In this document: piece after piece, positions 42,749-49,900 of the stretch | How positions within the stretch are numbered: the first letter of the stretch is position 1 | How the letters are laid out: every line of letters starts with the position of its first letter | Made by a program: the position numbers and the translations under genes | NCBI GenBank assembly: GCA_963752505.1 | Contig: CAVVYM010000010.1 | Coordinates: 62,001-126,000, forward strand | Source: JACJWR01 sp963752505 | GTDB taxonomy: Bacteria > Actinomycetota > Actinomycetes > S36-B12 > UBA10799 | Length of the DNA: 64,000 nucleotides | Reading direction: 5' to 3' | The notes under the pieces: generated by a model | Database searches by the model: none | Told to the model about the DNA's origin: nothing | The model's input: only the letters and a program-made list of their open reading frames with translations

Positions 42749-43564
42749 GTGCCTGGGATGGCGGTTGCACTGTTTCACGGCGTGGGCGACCACGGCGGTT
42801 GCTGGCAGCCGTTCGTGCAGGCGCTCGATGATCCCAGTCTCGCTGTGGTCTGCCCCACTGCTCCGGCCCACGGCGGACGTCGGGCGATTCCAGGCCAGAC
42901 CCCGCACTGGGAGGATCAACTGCGCGAGGCGGTGGATATTGTGGCCGGGCTCGCCGAAGAACAGGGGAGGCCGATCGTGGTCGGCGGCCACTCCATGGGG
43001 GCTGGCATCGCGCTCGGGCTAGCAGCGCGGCGGCCGGACCTGGTGGCGGCGCTCTTCCTGGAGGATCCGCCGTTCTTCTCGCCCACCGGCGAGCCGGAGA
43101 CTGACGCCAGGCTGCAGGTGCTGGCACCGACTCTGCATCCGTGGTTCGCGGGTCTGCAGACCGCCAGCCGCGACGAGGTCGTCGCCACTGCCCGATCCGA
43201 GCATCCGACGTGGCCGGCGGACGAGTACGAGCCCTGGGCGGACGCGAAACTGGCTGTCGATGTCGCTGCCTTCTCCCAGCCGGTGCCCTCCATCGGCACC
43301 CGGTGGCGAGCCTGGGCCGAAGTGGTGGGTTGCGAGGTTCACGTGGTGACCGGCGAACCTGACCTCGGAGCCATCCTCGGCTATGACGAAGCCGCCTGGC
43401 TCGCCACGCTGCCGGGTTGGCACGTTGAGCGCTTCACCGCCGGGCACGATGTCCGCCGTGACGCTCGCGCCAAGACGATCGGGGCGTTTCGAGCGCTCGT
43501 GAGTCGACTCAGCGAGACCGCAGGATCGTGCACTGGTCGCGCGACGCCCGCTGACCGCGACTGA
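42749..43564 (+). CDS. Alpha/beta hydrolase
   Basis: 271 residues from GTG 42749; ATG 42758 is possible. Fold signatures are VALFHGVGDHGGCW (oxyanion loop), nucleophile GGHSMGAGIALGLAARRPD (about 79-97, Ser in GHSMG), an Asp near VVTGEPDLG and the C-terminal His in FTAGHDVRRD. Related proteins include esterases and lipases (the mycobacterial locus also has a hydrolase, lipV). Substrate unknown. It converges with the ABC1 kinase gene 12 bases downstream. Confidence 0.8.
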   Translation: MPGMAVALFHGVGDHGGCWQPFVQALDDPSLAVVCPTAPAHGGRRAIPGQTPHWEDQLREAVDIVAGLAEEQGRPIVVGGHSMGAGIALGLAARRPDLVAALFLEDPPFFSPTGEPETDARLQVLAPTLHPWFAGLQTASRDEVVATARSEHPTWPADEYEPWADAKLAVDVAAFSQPVPSIGTRWRAWAEVVGCEVHVVTGEPDLGAILGYDEAAWLATLPGWHVERFTAGHDVRRDARAKTIGAFRALVSRLSETAGSCTGRATPADRD

Positions 43565-43575
43565 GTTGCGGTGGT

Positions 43576-44949
43576 CTACTCGGCCGTCTCCGGCGGGGCG
43601 AAACCGGGCACCCACTCGTTGAGGATGTCGCGCGTCCGTACGTTGGTGTCGAGTTGGCACAGCACACCTGTTGCGCCCAGCCACACCCGGTGGATCAGCA
43701 GGTACTCCGGCGGCAGATTGAACTTCAAGCCGATGGAGAAGTCCTTGTTGCGAGGGTCGTTGATCCGCCGGTACTGACCGCGCATCCACTCGCGGGAGTA
43801 GTGGAAGATCTCGTGCCTGCTCGGCTCCACGAGTGGCTCAAGGTAGCCCAGCAGATCCTCGGGGTCGATCTCCACACCGGATCGCAGGAAACCCTCTTCT
43901 CGGAGTCCATCCATGACGGCAACCGAGTCGTTGAACTCGGCTCGGCGCATCAACTCGCCCATGGCCAGGGGCAGGCCATCGGGCAGTTTCGCCACGGCGC
44001 CGAAGTCAAGCACGCCAAGGCGTCCGTCGGGCATCGCACGAAAGTTGCCGGGGTGGGGGTCGGCATGGAGAAGCCGAGCTCGGGCGGGTGCGCTGAGCAG
44101 GAACTTCTGGTAGAGCGTCCCGAAGTGGTCGCGGTCCTCGCGGGTGCCCTCGGCGATGATCTCGGCCAGCGAGATTCCGCCGATCCACTCGGTGACGATC
44201 ACCTGCGGGGATGCCGACAGCACGTGCGGGATGAGGAACTCCGGGTCGCCTTCGAAAGCCACCGCGAAAGTGCGTTGGTTCTCGGACTCGCCGAGGTAGT
44301 CGAGCTCCTCCGCGACGCGGTCCTTGAGTTCAGCGAGTAGTGGCTTGAGATCCAGGCCGGGCACCCAGGATCCGAACATCCGTGCCATTCGGCTGAGTTG
44401 GTTGAGGTCGGACATCAGGGCTTTGCCAGCACCTGGATACTGAACCTTCACTGCGACCACCCGGCCGTCGCGGTAGACGGCGCGGTGAACTTGCCCGATG
44501 GATGCCGCAGCAGCGGGATGGTCGTCGAACTCCGCGAACCTATCCCGCCAATCGGCTCCGAGGTTGTCACTGAGCACAGCGTGCACCGTCTCAGCTGGGA
44601 GTGCTGGCGCGGCATCCTGGAGTTTCGTCAGGGTGGCTCGGTAGGGCCCCGCCATCTCCTCGGGTAATGCTGCTTCGAAGATACTCATGGCCTGGCCGAA
44701 TTTCATGGCCCCGCCCTTGAGTTCGCCGAGTACCCGGAAGACCTGCTCGGCCGTGCGCATCTGCATTTCGTGGGCGACGGCCTCGGCGGGTTTGCCACCG
44801 AGGCGTTTCCCGAGCCCGAGCGCGGTGCGCCCGGCGTAGCCCACAGGCAGGGATGCCATGCGGGCGCTGCGGCGGATGGCCGTCGTCGGAACGAGGCGGC
44901 GGGCCGCAGGCGGACTCGGTGTCGGCTCAGGCGCGTCGTTGGATGTCAC
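43576..44949 (-). CDS. ABC1/UbiB-family atypical kinase
   Basis: 457 residues from GTG 44949. The UbiB/ADCK features are complete: KxGQ motif GGAMKFGQAMS (about 78-88), Ala-rich loop P-AAAASIGQVHRA in place of the glycine loop, AVKVQYPGAG, HADPHPGNF (catalytic loop) and VLDFGAVAKL (metal Asp). Family members support quinone biosynthesis through ATPase activity. In mycobacteria the homologue (Rv3197) has been linked to macrolide tolerance; in this window no whiB7 gene accompanies it. A 54-residue zinc ribbon is encoded just upstream. Confidence 0.88.
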   Translation of the reverse strand: MTSNDAPEPTPSPPAARRLVPTTAIRRSARMASLPVGYAGRTALGLGKRLGGKPAEAVAHEMQMRTAEQVFRVLGELKGGAMKFGQAMSIFEAALPEEMAGPYRATLTKLQDAAPALPAETVHAVLSDNLGADWRDRFAEFDDHPAAAASIGQVHRAVYRDGRVVAVKVQYPGAGKALMSDLNQLSRMARMFGSWVPGLDLKPLLAELKDRVAEELDYLGESENQRTFAVAFEGDPEFLIPHVLSASPQVIVTEWIGGISLAEIIAEGTREDRDHFGTLYQKFLLSAPARARLLHADPHPGNFRAMPDGRLGVLDFGAVAKLPDGLPLAMGELMRRAEFNDSVAVMDGLREEGFLRSGVEIDPEDLLGYLEPLVEPSRHEIFHYSREWMRGQYRRINDPRNKDFSIGLKFNLPPEYLLIHRVWLGATGVLCQLDTNVRTRDILNEWVPGFAPPETAE

Positions 44950-45042
44950 GTGACTATCTTGACTGTCGCGACGCATTCGCGCACCCGAGCCGGCACCGGT
45001 CCTGGTGGGCTCACCCACACGGGGCGAGTCCTTGCAGTCCTG

Positions 45043-45207
45043 CTACTTCTTCTTCCCGAGGATCCGAACCACCGTGGTGCCGCACTCCGGACAGGTGCCC
45101 TTGGCCATCCGGCGCCCGTTCGCGTTCTCCTGCACCACAGCGTCGGTAACTTCGCGCTTTTCCTTGCATTTCACGCAGTAGACCTCGCCGCTGTACGTGT
45201 CTTCCAT
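45043..45207 (-). CDS. DUF5679-type zinc-ribbon small protein
   Basis: 54 residues: MEDTYSGEVYCVKCKEKREV at the start, then a Cys pair in TCPECGTT and a Lys-rich end. The CxxC pairs (C11/C14 and C39/C42) form a compact zinc ribbon. A strong GGAGG precedes the ATG. It lies 93 bases upstream of the ABC1 kinase on the same strand, an association common in actinobacteria. Below usual size cut-offs but well supported by the ribosome site, Cys spacing and conserved family pattern. Confidence 0.82.
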   Translation of the reverse strand: MEDTYSGEVYCVKCKEKREVTDAVVQENANGRRMAKGTCPECGTTVVRILGKKK

Positions 45208-45268
45208 TGTGTTCCTCCGTCAATACCGCCGACGTGCGGCGGTTGCCATGTTGATCTGATGCCCCGCA

Positions 45269-45285
45269 AGCCTAAGTCTTAGGCT
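45269..45285. promoter_or_regulatory. 17-bp palindrome over the -10 of the crotonase gene
   Basis: AGCCTAAGTCTTAGGCT is a perfect odd palindrome (8+1+8). Its last six bases TAGGCT (45280-45285) also form the -10 located 7 bases before ATG 45293. This is the expected position for a repressor operator; the protein is unknown. Confidence 0.65.
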
Positions 45286-45292
45286 GCGAGCC

Positions 45293-46132
45293 ATGGCGAA
45301 CACCCCGACCCACCTCCGCGTGTCGCGCACCGAAGCAGGTGTGGCGATCCTCACCCTGGATTACCCGGAACGACGAAACGCGATGTCCGCGGCGATGACC
45401 CAGGCATGGCGCGACGCCATCGCCGATATCGCCGCGGACCCGGGCATCAGGGTGGTGATGGTCACGGGAGCCAATGGGGCCTTCTGTTCGGGTGGCGATA
45501 CCGGCTGGATCGGTGGCGATCCAGATGCCACGGTCGCCGAACTACGCGCGAAGATGCTGCCGTTCTACCGCACCTGGTTGGCGATTCGGGATCTCGAGAT
45601 CCCCACCCTCGCTGCCCTCGACGGTCCCGCGGTCGGCGCCGGTGCGGCCCTGGCGCTGGCGTGCGACGTGCGGATCGCCAGTCCACGGGCATCGTTCGCG
45701 GTGCCGTTCACGCGGCTGGGCATCCACCCCGGCATGGCGACCACGTACCTGCTGCGCGAGGTGGCTGGGGTCGCGGTGGCCCGGGATCTGCTGCTCACCG
45801 GTCGTCGCATCGGCGCATCCGAGATGCTCCGATTCGGCATCGTCACCGACGTCCTTCCCGATGCCGGCCACGCCCCAGACGCCGACGATCAGACCGAGGC
45901 AGCTGACGGTTTCCTCGCCGCGGCGAGGAGTCGCGCGGACGATATGGCGGCCTGTGCCCCAATCGCGACTCGGCTGACCAAGGTGGCACTGCAGGCCGGA
46001 ACTGCCCGAACCTTCTCCGAAACCATCGATTGGGAGGCCCTCGCCCAACCGATCACGATGGCAACTGCGGATCTGCACGAGGGTCTCGCTGCGCAACGTG
46101 AGCGTCGCCGGCCCCGCTTCACCGGCCGCTAG
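45293..46132 (+). CDS. Enoyl-CoA hydratase/isomerase (crotonase) family protein
   Basis: 279 residues. Crotonase fold with oxyanion-hole motifs: N-AMSAAM then GAFCSGGD (about 60-67) and A-LDGPAVGAGAALALACD (about 105-122). Characteristic catalytic Glu positions of true hydratases are not clear: the GAGAALALACD loop is followed by F-AVPFTRLGIHPGMATTYLL, where one Glu site reads Gly/His. It could be a hydratase, isomerase or thioesterase-like member. The gene starts leaderlessly under a palindromic operator and ends in a repeat giving stops in all frames. Confidence 0.85.
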   Translation: MANTPTHLRVSRTEAGVAILTLDYPERRNAMSAAMTQAWRDAIADIAADPGIRVVMVTGANGAFCSGGDTGWIGGDPDATVAELRAKMLPFYRTWLAIRDLEIPTLAALDGPAVGAGAALALACDVRIASPRASFAVPFTRLGIHPGMATTYLLREVAGVAVARDLLLTGRRIGASEMLRFGIVTDVLPDAGHAPDADDQTEAADGFLAAARSRADDMAACAPIATRLTKVALQAGTARTFSETIDWEALAQPITMATADLHEGLAAQRERRRPRFTGR

Positions 46133-46146
46133 CCGCTAGCCGCTAG
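46126..46146 (+). repeat. Three tandem CCGCTAG units at the crotonase stop
   Basis: Units at 46126, 46133 and 46140. The first contains the crotonase TAG; because the period is 7, the three TAGs fall in three different frames. Confidence 0.8.
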
Positions 46147-46157
46147 CAAGAACGTAC

Positions 46158-46226
46158 GACGGGACCCGCACCACGCTCGGTGAGCGCCTTCCCCTTGCGC
46201 TCCACGTCGGTGTGACGGGTCCCGTC
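46158..46226. other. Large inverted repeat in convergent intergenic region
   Basis: GACGGGACCCG (46158-46168) and its exact complement (46216-46226) enclose 47 bases that contain a smaller GCTC-GGTG-AGC-type hairpin. It may be a bidirectional terminator or a structured RNA between crotonase (+) and the zincin-like gene (-). Confidence 0.55.
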
Positions 46227-46303
46227 TGGGCCGAACCTATCCGCCGGGCACCAGTGGTGACAACCCCCGCGTCCGATTCAGCGAAGAGGTGGGCACCATG
46301 CCC

Positions 46304-46423
46304 TGTGGATAACCTGTGCACAACCCGTGGGAATCGCCGTGCGAATTGTCCACAATTCCTGTGAGCCCATGTGGATAACCGGTACACGTGAGGCTTGTGA
46401 CCTGCCCAAATCGCTGTGGACGA
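46304..46423. other. Cluster of five DnaA-box-like sequences
   Basis: Exact consensus TTATCCACA on the minus strand at 46312-46304 and 46378-46370; TTGTCCACA on the plus strand at 46346-46354; one-mismatch boxes at 46323-46315 (TTGTGCACA) and 46423-46415 (TCGTCCACA). All lie in the 311-base noncoding gap between convergent genes. No dnaA, dnaN, gyrB or rpmH is nearby, so a titration or reactivation locus is more likely than oriC. Confidence 0.7.
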
Positions 46424-46443
46424 CGGTGCGTGCAGGTTTCCGC

Positions 46444-47820
46444 CTAGGCGTCCTTACCGTCGCTGCCGTCTCCGGTTTCGTCCGCCTCGGTGCCGTCGCC
46501 GGCCTCGAGCTCATCCAGCCCTTCACCGATGGAGCCGAGGGCGCGCTCGAGATCGGCCATGGCCTCGGGGTCTGTTGCCGTGACGAAAGTTTCGGGACGT
46601 TCCAGGTCTGCCGCCGTGGGCAGCAGGTCGGGGTGGGCCCAAACCGCGTCGCGCCCGCCCTGACCACGCTTGGTGGCCAACGCCTGCCACAGGGCTGCCG
46701 CCTCCCGCAGTTTGCGTGGTCGCAGTTCCAGGCCCACCAGCGTGGCGAAGGTACGCTCCGCGGGTCCGCCCGCGGCGCGCCGGCGTCGAATGGCCTCCTG
46801 CAGCTGCTCCACGGATTCAAGGCGGTCACCGGCGGCGGTAGTCACCACGACGTCCACCCAGCCCTCGACCAGGGCTAGCAGAGTCTCGAGGCGCTCCAGC
46901 GCCGCGCGCTGCTCGGGTGTGTCTTCCGGCGCGAGGATGCCGGAGGCCAACACCTCCTGGATCGCGGCCGGGTTACTGGGGTCGATCTTCGACATCTCCG
47001 ACTCGATGCGGGAGGTGTCGACATCGATGCCTCGTGCGTACTCCTCAACTGCGGCCAGCAGCCGGGGGCGCAGCCAGGACACGTGGGCGAAGAGCCGCTG
47101 ATGGGCGCATTCGCGCAGCGCCAGGAACAGCAGGGTCTCGCGGTCGGCGACGTTCAGGCCGGCGCCGAACACGCTGATGTTCCCCGGGATCAAGGCTGGC
47201 CGGCCGTCGTCGGTGAGCGGGACGCCGACGTCCGACGCCGAGACCACCTCGCCGGCCAAGGCAGCCAGTCCCTGAGCGACCTGCACCCCAAACATGGTGG
47301 CTCCCATTTGTTTGGCCATGCCCAGGAGCGGTTCCATCATCTGAGCCATCTCCGGGGGCAGGCCCTCCGGCAGTGCGCCGCCCAGGGCACCCGGGCCAGG
47401 CATGAGGCCGCTCATGGTGCCCTGCACGCGCTCGGCCACGGGGTTGATCATTTGTTGCCAGGCGGGCAGCGTCGAGGTGAACCACTCGGATCGACTCCAC
47501 GTCGCGGGCCGCCCGCCTGTGGCGGGGAAATCGGTGACGCCGTCGAGCCACACCTCGGCCAAGTCGACGGCAGTTTCGATGGCGGAGCGCTGGCCGTCGG
47601 TCACGGAGGGGTCGCCCTTGGCAACAATCGCCTTGCGCGCAGTGTCGCTGGCCAACTCCCAGTTGACCGGCGCAGTGGACGCCGCGGGGTCATTCGCGTG
47701 CGACATCATCGAACCAAGTTGCTGCAGCATCTCACCGAGTTGCTTCATGTCGAATCCGCCCTGGCCGGGGTTGGATTCGTCATCGCCCGGGGTGAAGCCG
47801 AAAGGAAGGTTGCCACTCAC
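46444..47820 (-). CDS. Zincin-like DUF2342 protein with altered metal motif
   Basis: 458 residues from GTG 47820 (GAGGAG, 5 bases upstream). The Zincin_2/DUF2342 family (Rv3195-like). The Gly/Pro-rich N terminus is followed by a helical domain. Where zinc-binding relatives have HExxH (A-LHEVTHA), this reads A-LRECAHQ: R236, E237, H240, so the first His is lost; an R-F-HVSWLRP segment follows as in the family. The C-terminal 30 residues are acidic. Protease activity should not be assumed. A 21-codon open frame (47888-47823) ends just before the start and could be a leader, with weak support. Confidence 0.82.
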   Translation of the reverse strand: MSGNLPFGFTPGDDESNPGQGGFDMKQLGEMLQQLGSMMSHANDPAASTAPVNWELASDTARKAIVAKGDPSVTDGQRSAIETAVDLAEVWLDGVTDFPATGGRPATWSRSEWFTSTLPAWQQMINPVAERVQGTMSGLMPGPGALGGALPEGLPPEMAQMMEPLLGMAKQMGATMFGVQVAQGLAALAGEVVSASDVGVPLTDDGRPALIPGNISVFGAGLNVADRETLLFLALRECAHQRLFAHVSWLRPRLLAAVEEYARGIDVDTSRIESEMSKIDPSNPAAIQEVLASGILAPEDTPEQRAALERLETLLALVEGWVDVVVTTAAGDRLESVEQLQEAIRRRRAAGGPAERTFATLVGLELRPRKLREAAALWQALATKRGQGGRDAVWAHPDLLPTAADLERPETFVTATDPEAMADLERALGSIGEGLDELEAGDGTEADETGDGSDGKDA

Positions 47821-47990
47821 TGTTACTCCTCGTGGTACGCGTCGTTGGGTTCGTGGGGCGCGGGATGTGGGGGAATCTGGAGGTCCATCTCGGTAGCGGA
47901 ACCACGCCCTATGCCTCTAGCCAACCACGCGACTGGGGCATTTACTTCCCGCTGGGCATGGCTTGCGGTGGGGAAGTGAGCGGCGTTACG

Positions 47991-47996
47991 TAGTCT
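47991..47996 (+). promoter_or_regulatory. -10 of leaderless small membrane protein gene
   Basis: TAGTCT followed by 7 bases and GTG 48004, no Shine-Dalgarno. Drives the two-gene unit with the Lon-like protease. Confidence 0.6.
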
Positions 47997-48003
47997 GGGC
48001 CGT

Positions 48004-48201
48004 GTGGACGCAGTGGCATGGTGGGTGATTCCGGTAGCGGCAACTCTGGTTGCGATCTTGTGGACGGCGATCCTGGCACGGCGAGAGCGGCGGCGCTCGG
48101 ACGAGAAGTGGCGGGCCGCCCGGATGGCCAAGGTGGGCAAGCGACTCGGGGACATTGAGATCCCGGAGTCCAAGGTGTCGCGACAGGACACCACCAGGTG
48201 A
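48004..48201 (+). CDS. Small single-helix membrane protein coupled to Lon-like protease
   Basis: 65 residues. One membrane helix (about 4-26, VAWWVIPVAATLVAILWTAI) followed by a basic segment ARRERRRSDEKWRAARMAK and a polar tail. The GTG is placed 7 bases after a TANNNT box and the stop overlaps the next start (GTGA), which supports a real gene. Positive charge after the helix predicts an N-out orientation. No family recognised; probably works with the downstream protease. Confidence 0.68.
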   Translation: MDAVAWWVIPVAATLVAILWTAILARRERRRSDEKWRAARMAKVGKRLGDIEIPESKVSRQDTTR

Positions 48202-49271
48202 AGTTGTCGCACCTGGGTCCGCGAACTGCGAGGTCGCGGACGATGGTGGTCGCGAGTTTCCTGGCCGTCCTGGGGATCATCGCGTCGATGGCGCTGCCCG
48301 TTCCCTACGTCATCGTCTCGCCGGGACCGCTGTTCAACACGCTCGGGGACTTTCAGGGTGAGAAGGTCGTGCAGATCCTCGACACGACCACCTACCCGAC
48401 CGATGGCGAACTGAACATGACCACCGTCAGCGAGCGCGGGGGACCGTACGGCCCGCTGACCGTGGGGGAGGCCACCGTGGCGCTCTTCAACGACACGATG
48501 GCTGTGATCCCCCGAGATGTGCTCTTCCCCCCGGATCTCAGCGACGAGCAGAGCAAGCAACGCAGTGCGGCTGACTTCGACGAGGCGCAGTCGAACGCCG
48601 TCGCAGCCGCGCTGGGCGCCTTGGATCTTCCAGTGACCGAGCAACCCATCGTGGCGGCAGTACTCACCGATGGGCCGGTGGACGGTGTGCTGGAACCGGG
48701 CGACTTGGTGCTGGCGGTCGACGGGGTACCCACCCCGACCTCGGCCGACGTCGCCGCGGCGGTGCAGGCGCTGCCGGTAGGCACCGAAGCCACCATCACG
48801 GTGGAGCGCGATGGTGAACGCACCGACGAAGTGGTGACTCTGGGGGACAACCCGAATGATCCGGGTACGAGCTACGTCGGTATCACCCTGCGGCCGGTAT
48901 TCGATGCGCCGTTCCCCATCGAGTTCACGCTGGACGGCGTCGGAGGTCCGAGCGCCGGGATGATCTTCACGCTCTCGATCATCGATCAACTCACCCCCGA
49001 ATCCCTCACCGGCGGCGACGTCATTGCTGGGACCGGGACGGTGGATCCGCAGGGCAATGTGGGACCGATCGGGGGCATCGCGCAGAAGATGGACGCGGCG
49101 AGCGCTGGCGGAGCGCAACTGTTCTTGGCGCCGAGGGCAAACTGCGATGCGGTTCGTGACAACGTGCCCGAGGGCTTGTCGGTGGCCGCCGTCGAGAACG
49201 TTGACGAGGCACTGGCGGCCTTGGCCGCTCACCGGGAGGGCCGACCCGTGGTGGGGTGCGGATCGGTCTAG
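48198..49271 (+). CDS. PDZ-domain Lon-like (YlbL type) serine protease
   Basis: 357 residues from GTG 48198. One N-terminal membrane helix (about 17-38), a periplasm-facing region, a PDZ domain (about 145-225, V-AAVLTDGPVDGVLEPGDLVLAVDG), then a Lon-type catalytic domain with the Ser-Lys dyad: GGPSAGMIFTL (Ser about 252) and GPIGGIAQKM (Lys about 296). Comparable to Rv3194c and B. subtilis YlbL. It is coupled to the small membrane protein and shares a CTAG stop with the convergent PPA1309 gene. Targets unknown. Confidence 0.9.
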   Translation: MKLSHLGPRTARSRTMVVASFLAVLGIIASMALPVPYVIVSPGPLFNTLGDFQGEKVVQILDTTTYPTDGELNMTTVSERGGPYGPLTVGEATVALFNDTMAVIPRDVLFPPDLSDEQSKQRSAADFDEAQSNAVAAALGALDLPVTEQPIVAAVLTDGPVDGVLEPGDLVLAVDGVPTPTSADVAAAVQALPVGTEATITVERDGERTDEVVTLGDNPNDPGTSYVGITLRPVFDAPFPIEFTLDGVGGPSAGMIFTLSIIDQLTPESLTGGDVIAGTGTVDPQGNVGPIGGIAQKMDAASAGGAQLFLAPRANCDAVRDNVPEGLSVAAVENVDEALAALAAHREGRPVVGCGSV

Positions 49272-49873
49272 GAGTCCTGCTCCTCGGTTTCGGTTTGGTC
49301 GGCGGATTCCGCCTCGGTTTCGGCCGCGGGCGCTGTGCCCTCGTCGACCGGGCGGAAGGTTTCAGCCAACGTGTCGGCCAGGCGGGGCACCAACCGCTCC
49401 CCGGCGCCGCCCCGAATTGGCGTTTCGTGGTCCTCCAGCACCAGCAGTGCGTCTTCGGCCCCGTCCCTGGTGACCGCGACGATGATGCGCAACTGGGTGG
49501 CACGTTCGTCGCGGGCGGCCGCAGCCGCAACGTCTTCGGGATCCGCATCTGTTGCCAACTCGGCCTCCGCCGACGGGGGCAGCACCAGTTGTTCGATGGC
49601 GACCGCAGCGCCCACCACCGCCTCCGGCCACGCGATGCGGGCCAGCATCTGCGGTACCGGAATCTCGGTGTCGAAGCCGTCCTGCTCAATCGCGGTCAGG
49701 GTGCCAGGCTCGGCGCCGATCTCCGCCGCCAACTCCGGCTCAGAGGCCAGAAGTAGGTCGCTGCTCACCAATCCGAACAGGCGCGTCGGCTGTCCCCAAC
49801 CGACGCTGGCCAGTTCGGATTCGAGTTCGTCAACGGCCGATTGAAGCGCCAACTGTGACTCCTGCGGGTGCAT
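49268..49873 (-). CDS. PPA1309 family protein
   Basis: 201 residues. An actinobacterial family of unknown function: the pattern Q-SAVDELESELASVGWGQPTRLFGLV at the start, IEQDGF, I-WPEAVVGAAVAIEQLVLPPSAE and an acidic C terminus (TETEEQDS). No membrane or catalytic motif. Start ATG 49873 is 27 bases from the divergent UPF0182 GTG; GAGAGT at 49885-49880 (minus) could be a weak -10. It is conserved next to UPF0182 and Lon-like genes. Stop overlaps the Lon-like stop within CTAG. Confidence 0.82.
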   Translation of the reverse strand: MHPQESQLALQSAVDELESELASVGWGQPTRLFGLVSSDLLLASEPELAAEIGAEPGTLTAIEQDGFDTEIPVPQMLARIAWPEAVVGAAVAIEQLVLPPSAEAELATDADPEDVAAAAARDERATQLRIIVAVTRDGAEDALLVLEDHETPIRGGAGERLVPRLADTLAETFRPVDEGTAPAAETEAESADQTETEEQDS

Positions 49874-49888
49874 AGGATCACTCTCTCG

Positions 49889-49894
49889 TAAGGT
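49889..49894 (+). promoter_or_regulatory. -10 of leaderless UPF0182 gene
   Basis: TAAGGT followed by six bases and GTG 49901; no Shine-Dalgarno. Confidence 0.6.
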
Positions 49895-49900
49895 TGTGCC

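Noticed and set aside
46133..46443. Chromosomal origin (oriC)
   Set aside because: DnaA boxes are present, but dnaA, dnaN, rpmH and gyrB are absent on both sides and no AT-rich unwinding stretch is evident. Kept as a DnaA cluster, with oriC as an alternative.
47823..47888. 21-codon leader peptide before the zincin-like gene
   Set aside because: The frame is short, Pro-rich and has no -10 at the right spacing; it may simply contain the ribosome site of the next gene.
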